In this document: positions 1 to 4,498 of the stretch, one piece after another | Layout of the letters: every line of letters starts with the position of its first letter | Numbering within the stretch: the first letter of the stretch is position 1 | Source of the DNA: Cytophagales bacterium | GTDB lineage: Bacteria > Bacteroidota > Bacteroidia > Cytophagales > Cyclobacteriaceae | Assembly: GCA_003504855.1 (NCBI GenBank) | Contig: DNZD01000218.1 | Span: forward strand, 1 to 6,398 | Length of the DNA: 6,398 nucleotides | Direction of reading: 5' to 3' | Translations under genes and position numbers: made by a program | The notes under the pieces: model-generated | What the model was told of the DNA's origin: nothing | Seen by the model: only the letters and a program-made list of their open reading frames with translations | The model's database searches: none

Positions 1-3
1 CGT

Positions 4-25
4 CTCCTGACGCAAGTGTGACCAA
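4..25 (+). repeat. dispersed repeat CTCCTGACGC-N7-ACCAA, copy 1
   Basis: First of three copies with fixed spacing. Its flank CGTC-TCCT-GACG (1-12) is a small hairpin that is cut by the window start. It is followed by an inverted repeat, CTTCG (27-31) and CGAAG (43-47). Confidence 0.65.
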
Positions 26-62
26 ACTTCGTATATAAGTTGCGAAGGATTACCCATAGTGC

Positions 63-85
63 AGGTCGGTGTTCTTCACCGACCT
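63..85. repeat. perfect nine-base-pair hairpin
   Basis: AGGTCGGTG (63-71) and CACCGACCT (77-85) flank a TTCTT loop. The stem is GC-rich and there is no T-run on either side, so it is not a typical intrinsic terminator. It sits between copies 1 and 2 of the 22-base repeat and may belong to the same element. Confidence 0.6.
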
Positions 86-127
86 ATGGCGAACTTACTT
101 GCTGCTTGTCCGACTTATCGCGCGCGT

Positions 128-149
128 CTCCTGACGCGAGTGCAACCAA
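128..149 (+). repeat. dispersed repeat CTCCTGACGC-N7-ACCAA, copy 2
   Basis: Same ten-base and five-base blocks with the same seven-base spacer length as copy 1. The hairpin CGCGTC-TCCT-GACGCG (123-138) overlaps its left end. Confidence 0.65.
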
Positions 150-239
150 TATTCCAGCAATGATTTCATTCCATTGAAATCCAACAAATACCGCGATTTG
201 GGGAATCCATTCAAATTCGACTAAAACAGACAATGGCCT

Positions 240-260
240 TGGGGTATCCTTCCTACCCCA
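240..260. repeat. seven-base-pair hairpin beside the tandem repeat
   Basis: TGGGGTA (240-246) and TACCCCA (254-260) pair perfectly around a seven-base loop, ending two bases before the 11-base tandem repeat. Confidence 0.5.
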
Positions 261-262
261 TT

Positions 263-317
263 CATACTCTATCCATACTCTATCCATACTTGATCCATAC
301 TCTATCCATACTTAATC
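263..317 (+). repeat. 11-base tandem repeat, five units
   Basis: Units CATACTCTATC (263-273), the same (274-284), CATACTTGATC (285-295), CATACTCTATC (296-306) and CATACTTAATC (307-317). Variation is confined to two or three central positions. The period is about one helical turn and is not a multiple of three, so it would not make a clean coding repeat. Confidence 0.9.
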
Positions 318-324
318 CCGGATC

Positions 325-373
325 GGCAGGTGCTCCTGGCAACGGCCGGAAACTGCGTCTCAGGCAGGTGCTC
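325..373 (+). repeat. direct repeat GGCAGGTGCTC, two copies
   Basis: The 11-base word occurs at 325-335 and 363-373, 38 bases apart. The second copy is preceded by GCGTCTC (355-361), the same word that begins the hairpin at the 22-base repeat. Function unknown. Confidence 0.5.
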
Positions 374-428
374 ATTGTGCTTATTATATACATCCAAAGT
401 AGTAGGGTTAATCCGGTATCGCCGGAGA

Positions 429-450
429 CTCCTGACGCGCACGTTACCAA
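429..450 (+). repeat. dispersed repeat CTCCTGACGC-N7-ACCAA, copy 3
   Basis: Third copy with the same spacing. A different small hairpin, TCCGG-TATCG-CCGGA (412-426), lies directly upstream, and the ACCAA end runs into an inverted repeat that reaches 489. Confidence 0.65.
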
Positions 451-489
451 TTTTGTCGACTAACAGAGTTTGTATGAGTGCAAAATTGG
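447..489. repeat. inverted repeat downstream of the last gene
   Basis: CCAATTTTG (447-455) and CAAAATTGG (481-489) are perfect nine-base arms around a 25-base loop. It lies 34 bases past the stop of the MORN_2 lipoprotein gene. The long loop and absence of a following T-run argue against a normal terminator, though it could act as a transcript 3' end structure. Confidence 0.45.
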
Positions 490-522
490 GCGGATCACAT
501 TCCGACCAACGGGTAATATTTC

Positions 523-1308
523 CTAATTGAGGCCGGCTATACCTAAATTCATTTTCTTCAAAACAGAATCTGGTTTTTGGATCACCCTCTTTTCCACACC
601 AATTTCATCCAGGGTATCAAGCTGTGCGGGTTCAAAATCAAAATGGTAATACAAATCATTCAAATTTCCTGGATATACAAAACTCAGCACTGTATCCGCT
701 TTCAGTATCCTATTATTAAGGATGGGCACAAAACCCTTCTCAGTCTTTGTTCCAATACTCAGATAAGCCCTACCGTAGAATTTTAATGGCAACCGTATTG
801 ATGCTCTAATAGACTTGGGTGAAGGCTCTAAATCTATTAAAGGCAAAAACATTGACAGAGACCTCTGTCCATCTTTTTCCCATCGACTTACGTAATGGAC
901 CCGGGAACTATCATCAAAAAGCAGTAGCTCACGTCTATTGCCGGACTCATAGAATGCCTCATATCGACCAACCAATACTCCCAACTTATAGTTGGCCTTA
1001 ATCTTATGTCTGCCGGACTCATAAAATGAAACAACTTCACCATCCATCAAACCGTCCTTCCAATTGCTAATCTGTGACTTTTGACCATTTTCATAATAAG
1101 ATTCAATAGTACCGGTACTTACTCCATTTCTCCAGATTGAATGAGATTTCATTTGACCGTTTCGATAATAAATAAAGGATTCACCTGTCAATGCTTTTTG
1201 AGAAGTGGACTTAGTCTTCACCGAACCATCATCATAATAAGTATATTCAAATGAATTGCCACACGATACCAAAAACAAAAGAAACAATAACTGAATAGAT
1301 ATCTTCAT
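523..1308 (-). CDS. MORN_2/YwqK-type repeat lipoprotein
   Basis: The product is 261 residues. Signal peptide MKISIQLLFLLFLVSC has lipobox Leu-Val-Ser-Cys16. Residues 24-123 hold five repeats with a period of 23-24 residues, marked by YYDDG (24), YYRNG (47), YYENG (71), FYESG (95) and FYESG (119), each followed by basic/polar residues and a G-x-x-x-G-type turn. This is the MORN_2 pattern of proteins annotated as 'YwqK family antitoxin'. The remaining part (about 150-261) is a beta-rich domain I do not recognise (LSMFLPLIDLEPS, KADTVLSFVYPG, YYHFDFEP). YwqK in Bacillus is the immunity partner of a YeeF/LXG toxin; transfer of that role here is inference from repeats and from the position at the end of a toxin-immunity cluster. 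No matching toxin lies beside it, so an orphan immunity gene is most likely. It is the last gene before a repeat-rich non-coding stretch. Confidence 0.85.
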   Translation of the reverse strand: MKISIQLLFLLFLVSCGNSFEYTYYDDGSVKTKSTSQKALTGESFIYYRNGQMKSHSIWRNGVSTGTIESYYENGQKSQISNWKDGLMDGEVVSFYESGRHKIKANYKLGVLVGRYEAFYESGNRRELLLFDDSSRVHYVSRWEKDGQRSLSMFLPLIDLEPSPKSIRASIRLPLKFYGRAYLSIGTKTEKGFVPILNNRILKADTVLSFVYPGNLNDLYYHFDFEPAQLDTLDEIGVEKRVIQKPDSVLKKMNLGIAGLN

Positions 1309-1332
1309 ACTAATTGACCTGAGAATCGGGTT

Positions 1333-2028
1333 CTATTTATAATAAACATAGTAATATTTTACCACCCGATCAGGAAAGACAACAGAATCCGGAAGGCCGC
1401 TCTTCATATGATGGGTGAACAATAATAGGTCGTTGTTATCAAAATGAGATATGGATAAAAGTTGATCCCTGTCATATGAATAGTGAGAAGAACTGATTTT
1501 TGACGAATCCTTGTTAAGTCTGACTTCTGTATCCAATAAATTATCCTCACCGTAATCAAAAACAACAAATTCCATCTCATTGATTTCACTCATAACCCGG
1601 CCTTCCCGATCCACCAGAAACCTCCATGTGGAGTTCATTGTAGAGTCGAGGTCGCTCAAGCTGTAATTCCAATGTTGATGTTTGATGGAGTAGCTGACGC
1701 AAAACACTGTATCCCCAGTCTGATGGTATTTGTAAATTCGATTGTCCGGGCTTTCTCCAGAACTCAAAACATGAACGATAAAATTCCTGTCGTCGTATTC
1801 CGTTGTGTCCACTGACCAAAGTCTGCGCCTTGCCATTTTTCGGCTATCCCTGGCTAACCAGATCGTGTCAGCGCCCTTCTTGTCAACACCAGGAGTTGAT
1901 ATCATGTATTTGATGTTCTTCCCCCAAATACCTTCCCAGTATGGATCAGGGTATTTTGGACGGGTATGCTGAGATGAGCAACCCTGAAGTAAGCCGACAG
2001 CTACAAAAATCAATAAGGCATGTTTCAT
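1333..2028 (-). CDS. hypothetical lipoprotein in the immunity-gene tail
   Basis: The product is 231 residues. The signal peptide MKHALLIFVAVGLLQGC has lipobox Leu-Gln-Gly-Cys17 and is followed by a Ser/Thr/Pro-rich tether (SSQHTRPKYPDP). The rest is rich in Tyr, Asp, Ser and Arg with alternating hydrophobic residues (VFCVSYSIKH, EFVVFDYGED, SHYSYDRDQLLSISHFD, VVKYYYVYYK), suggesting a beta-rich exported domain. YDRDQLLSISHFDN loosely resembles a YD-type hairpin, which may be coincidence. I recognise no family. It lies 112 bases after the preceding lipoprotein and 24 bases before the MORN_2 lipoprotein. The run of lipoproteins after an orphan toxin tip suggests an immunity gene for a tip no longer present, but no direct evidence supports that. 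An unrelated envelope lipoprotein is the alternative. Confidence 0.75.
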   Translation of the reverse strand: MKHALLIFVAVGLLQGCSSQHTRPKYPDPYWEGIWGKNIKYMISTPGVDKKGADTIWLARDSRKMARRRLWSVDTTEYDDRNFIVHVLSSGESPDNRIYKYHQTGDTVFCVSYSIKHQHWNYSLSDLDSTMNSTWRFLVDREGRVMSEINEMEFVVFDYGEDNLLDTEVRLNKDSSKISSSHYSYDRDQLLSISHFDNNDLLLFTHHMKSGLPDSVVFPDRVVKYYYVYYK

Positions 2029-2140
2029 TGTCTATCGCCGTCCTGTATATTAGTGAAGGATTTACTGCAGCAGTCAAGCACGGGGTTATACACTCATCAA
2101 CAGGATACAAACGCCGACCGGCAGGGGGTAGTTGCATCTC
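2029..2140. other. 112-bp intergenic gap between lipoprotein genes
   Basis: This is the only sizeable gap inside the gene cluster. I see no convincing terminator and no clear Bacteroidota -33/-7 promoter pair. It contains only small palindromes such as ACTGC-A-GCAGT (2064-2074). A change of transcription unit here is possible but unproven. It could also be a scar from loss of another tip or immunity gene. Confidence 0.4.
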
Positions 2141-2587
2141 TTAATGACAGCAGTCATTGGTTATCTTACCCTCACTTATCAACTGTGTGTATCGAGGCGG
2201 CCACTTCAATTCGAAGCCAACATTTTTCGAAAATTTAGTCAACAGGTTATTTGCTTCATTTTCCGAAATAGTGTCAGCATTCTTTTCAATCCAGTTGGAC
2301 CATTTAACTACATCATCATAAAAGTATTCAACAAAGTCTCTTTCATCAGATGGATAGAAAAATGGCATATCCGAACCATGAATAATTTGGCTTTTGATTC
2401 CGGTGACAGCCTCCAGGCAATAAACAGCGCTGGCCGTGGTCTGTAGATCAGAATTAAGATTGAGTTGTCTCGATGTGAGAATAAGAATACAATTTACCAT
2501 CTCGTCCCTTACAGTAATCCTTCCTTTGTTTTCGCTTTGGCAACATGACAAGAGGACTGTTAAAAATACCAACATTCTAAAGCTCAT
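2141..2587 (-). CDS. small lipoprotein, probable immunity protein to the HExxE tip
   Basis: I chose the ATG at 2587, two bases after the TAA of the orphan RHS fragment, because it gives a compact signal peptide MSFRMLVFLTVLLSC with lipobox Leu-Leu-Ser-Cys15. An upstream in-frame start at 2632 would put 15 polar residues before the signal and overlap the toxin; a later ATG at 2575 is possible. The product is 148 residues and mostly soluble after Cys15. Visible features are AVYCLEAVTGIKS (54-66), an aromatic/acidic stretch leading to VVKWSNWIEKN (93-103, Trp96 and Trp99) and a Cys-Cys-His C-terminus. The combination of a 'TGI.S' segment, a tyrosine-proline site and W..W recalls small immunity-type proteins I have seen beside polymorphic toxins, but I cannot name the family. 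Position directly after the tip is the main evidence for an immunity role. Lipidation suggests action in the periplasm or at the membrane. Confidence 0.8.
   Translation of the reverse strand: MSFRMLVFLTVLLSCCQSENKGRITVRDEMVNCILILTSRQLNLNSDLQTTASAVYCLEAVTGIKSQIIHGSDMPFFYPSDERDFVEYFYDDVVKWSNWIEKNADTISENEANNLLTKFSKNVGFELKWPPRYTQLISEGKITNDCCH
2143..2158 (-). other. hairpin across the stop codon of the HExxE-linked lipoprotein gene
   Basis: AATGAC-AGCA-GTCATT is a perfect six-base stem with a four-base loop that includes the last codons and part of the stop. No T-run follows on the minus strand, so I do not call it a terminator; it may be chance. Confidence 0.3.
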
Positions 2588-2589
2588 AG

Positions 2590-4185
2590 TTATTTTACTT
2601 TGTTTACCTGAATCACCTTTTGACCATACCATCCAAGTATTTTATACCTTACTACTGTTCCATTTTTTAATTTATATGTTTGAATTAAACCAGTCCTAAA
2701 ATTACCAGTATCGTGTAGGCGAGAGTTCTGGTTAATAGTTTCTTCCCAGTGAATTCCATTATCGTGAGCCGGAGTTTCAAATTTGTCCTCACCTTGAACC
2801 TCCCCCTTCATCGCCTTAAAAAACTGTTCTCTGATTTCATGGATGAGTTTTCCTCCACGAGTTGGCCCTGATTGTGATGATGATTGATGATTGAAGTCTG
2901 GGAATTGTTCAATATCTGCCATATCAATTTTATTATTTAAGTAATTTCCGACGCTATTCTTCAAATCTTCATCTCCATTGTAGATACTAATATCAACTTT
3001 GACTTTAGGATCGTCAATTACCTGCTTTATTCCATCATAGAAGGACTTGGCGCCCTCAGATAGTTTAGTTCTATCACCACCTCCTTTAGTAGCAATGATA
3101 CCAACTTGATATTTACCCTTTATTTGATTGCCTTTCCCATCGGTGACCTGTGAAAATTTAAGCTTAAACTGGCCATTAAACATCTTTTCAATTTCATTAA
3201 TAAATTTCTTGTCCGATCCACCTCCAACAAAATTGACCATGAGTGTCTCGCCAGTTGGGTCAATGAAGATTAAAGGATTATTTCCTACATATCCATAGTT
3301 AGTAGTACCAGGATATAATTCCATCATCCTATCCACCACTCCCCACCTCCCCAACTCCGGCATATACATCCTAGCTCCATAATCCAACCACCCCAAACTC
3401 AGTTCATCCTGCAACTCCTTGCCGTTGTACAGGTATTGGTCCGGCATCGAGCTGTCACGCTGGTAGGAGTTAAACGTCAACCCAAACGGATAATAATCCT
3501 CCACCTGCACAATCGGGGTCTTCACTTGCGTCACTTTCAGATCATCAAAATAGACATCCACAGGTGTCGTCTCCTCGTTGGATAAATATACATATACGTA
3601 GCCAGGCTCAGTGATATTGATCGTAGGAGAAAATAACCGCTCATGGGCTACATCCGTGCCCGCCTCTTTACCCGCCGTGCTCATTTGCATGTAGCCACTC
3701 TTGCTCAGATCAAGCGTCCAGTTCTTGTCAAACACCAACCAATTTAAATAAGCTTTCGGTCCTGTGCCACTCGGGGTATGGGCCGGGGCTCCTGGGTAAG
3801 GGAAGGGATTTATTGCGTTGTTGTAGTTGGCCCCGTCTACCACCACACCCACTGTTCCGGTTGCTATCTGGCCAATGAGGCTGGTCAACGCGCCACTCCA
3901 GTTGGCGGAATTAGGGTCTACATACTTGGCATATACCTCCGTGCTGATCACATCCCCTGCCGCTACGGATATAGAGCGGGCAATGCCAAATTTCTCGTTG
4001 GCAGAACCGTTTAATCGCTCTGAGGTGCCGCTGGCTGCGCCGTTGGTGTGATCAAAGATCGCTGCGGTAACGAGTTTGGCTTTGTCAAGCCTCAGGTACT
4101 TCGCCAACTCGGCAGATTGATTCGCCGGTTCGTAGGTGGCTGTATTAACATCAGGCAGATTTACGGTGGTAAATGTGGCCCTCAC
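2590..4185 (-). CDS. orphan RHS C-terminal fragment with putative HExxE metallopeptidase tip
   Basis: The product is 531 residues from a GTG; the codon before it is TAA, so the frame cannot extend upstream. AGGA (4194-4191) lies five bases before the GTG. Alignment to the upstream RHS protein begins exactly at this start: V/MRATFTTV matches VRTTFTTV, which there follows His-Leu-Gly-Asn. Signal, N-terminal and YD-repeat regions are therefore absent. Residues 1-217 are diverged but clearly homologous, and 218-285 (VTQVK to RWGVVD) are identical to the other copy. The tip starts at 286, with NPLIFIDPTGE as linker. It carries LIHEIREQF (His449, Glu450, Glu453) and AHDNGIHWEE (His474, His479), a spacing that recalls HExxE...AH tips of Bacteroidota RHS proteins thought to be metallopeptidases; catalysis is not proven. 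Without an N-terminus it is probably not exported on its own and serves as a reserve tip. A decaying remnant is the alternative, although the frame is intact. Confidence 0.85.
   Translation of the reverse strand: MRATFTTVNLPDVNTATYEPANQSAELAKYLRLDKAKLVTAAIFDHTNGAASGTSERLNGSANEKFGIARSISVAAGDVISTEVYAKYVDPNSANWSGALTSLIGQIATGTVGVVVDGANYNNAINPFPYPGAPAHTPSGTGPKAYLNWLVFDKNWTLDLSKSGYMQMSTAGKEAGTDVAHERLFSPTINITEPGYVYVYLSNEETTPVDVYFDDLKVTQVKTPIVQVEDYYPFGLTFNSYQRDSSMPDQYLYNGKELQDELSLGWLDYGARMYMPELGRWGVVDRMMELYPGTTNYGYVGNNPLIFIDPTGETLMVNFVGGGSDKKFINEIEKMFNGQFKLKFSQVTDGKGNQIKGKYQVGIIATKGGGDRTKLSEGAKSFYDGIKQVIDDPKVKVDISIYNGDEDLKNSVGNYLNNKIDMADIEQFPDFNHQSSSQSGPTRGGKLIHEIREQFFKAMKGEVQGEDKFETPAHDNGIHWEETINQNSRLHDTGNFRTGLIQTYKLKNGTVVRYKILGWYGQKVIQVNKVK
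3331..3534 (-). repeat. near-identical RHS core block, orphan copy
   Basis: This 204-bp block aligns without gaps to 5227-5430 with ten mismatches; bases 3449-3525 are identical. All ten changes are third-position changes or Leu TTG/CTG changes and leave the 68 residues from VTQVK to RWGVVD unchanged. On the tip side homology stops at the GAT of VVD. On the other side it continues only as diverged homology. It is the obvious site for recombination between the two copies. Confidence 0.95.
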
Positions 4186-4190
4186 TTAAT

Positions 4191-4194
4191 TCCT
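4191..4194 (-). promoter_or_regulatory. possible ribosome binding site for the orphan RHS fragment
   Basis: AGGA lies five bases upstream of the GTG at 4185 and follows the immunity gene stop by 16 bases. Together with the in-frame TAA just before the GTG it supports this start. Bacteroidota often do not rely on Shine-Dalgarno pairing, so the match may be chance. Confidence 0.35.
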
Positions 4195-4210
4195 AAAGAT
4201 TTATAAGCTT

Positions 4211-4498
4211 CTACTTAGACAGGAGAATAGAAACAATTCGAATTATGGCAGTAACCCAAAATAAAAGATAAATGTAACCAAGCGCTCTCCCTACTCTCCT
4301 TGGAAAATTCATCCAAATAGAAATAAGCCCAACTAGTGGCAAAACTAAATACGTACCGTAACCCAATAGAACACTTGATTGGTATTCTTCCGGAAATGGC
4401 ATGTCAAATTCAAAAAGCCAATAAATCAATATGCCGGCGCTTACATAAACAAATGACAAACCAATTAAATGTAACAATACCAAAATGTAGGTTTTCAT
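4211..4498 (-). CDS. small three-helix membrane protein, probable immunity protein to the hydrolase tip
   Basis: Ninety-five residues, starting at an ATG that overlaps the TGA of the upstream toxin as ATGA, a layout typical of translationally coupled toxin-immunity pairs. Three hydrophobic stretches are visible: about 4-29, 43-63 and 72-93. Between the first two lies a short acidic loop (FEFDMPFPEEYQ), and between the last two a basic one (NFPRRVGR), which by the positive-inside rule would be cytoplasmic and would place the acidic loop outside. I recognise no named family. The immunity role rests on position, size and coupling. A membrane location would suit a toxin that attacks the cell envelope, but that is inference. 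A non-immunity small membrane protein is the alternative. Confidence 0.78.
   Translation of the reverse strand: MKTYILVLLHLIGLSFVYVSAGILIYWLFEFDMPFPEEYQSSVLLGYGTYLVLPLVGLISIWMNFPRRVGRALGYIYLLFWVTAIIRIVSILLSK

Larger units (their letters stand above)
1..522. other. gene-free, repeat-rich region downstream of the cluster
   Basis: I find no convincing coding sequence on either strand. The short open frames here run through repeats and hairpins and show no protein-like features. The region holds three copies of a 22-base motif, a five-unit 11-base tandem repeat, an 11-base direct repeat and several hairpins, listed separately. It looks like a deposit of small dispersed repeats after the last gene. 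Confidence 0.6.

Noticed and set aside
84..287. Minus-strand open frame of 67 codons in the repeat region
   Set aside because: Its start lies inside the 11-base tandem repeat and it runs through hairpins and the 22-base repeat; no domain, signal or neighbour supports a gene.
263..317. Possible CRISPR array
   Set aside because: The units are 11 bases and directly adjacent, with no spacers and no cas genes.
1..450. Integron attC sites suggested by hairpins with repeated flanks
   Set aside because: No paired core sites of the GTTRRRY type bracket the hairpins, there is no integrase, and no gene cassettes lie between the copies.
233..463. Plus-strand open frame of 76 codons
   Set aside because: Its repetitive HTLSI-type translation simply reflects the tandem repeat, and the rest covers other repeats.
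447..489. Intrinsic terminator for the gene cluster
   Set aside because: The arms are AT-rich with a 25-base loop and there is no T-run after the stem on the minus strand.
2588..2632. Longer start for the 148-residue lipoprotein, at 2632
   Set aside because: It would place polar residues before the signal peptide and overlap the toxin gene; the ATG at 2587 gives a normal lipoprotein signal.
3778..4051. Plus-strand open frames opposite the RHS fragment
   Set aside because: They are antisense shadows of the RHS coding frame; similar shadows appear opposite the homologous part of the other copy (5740-6097).
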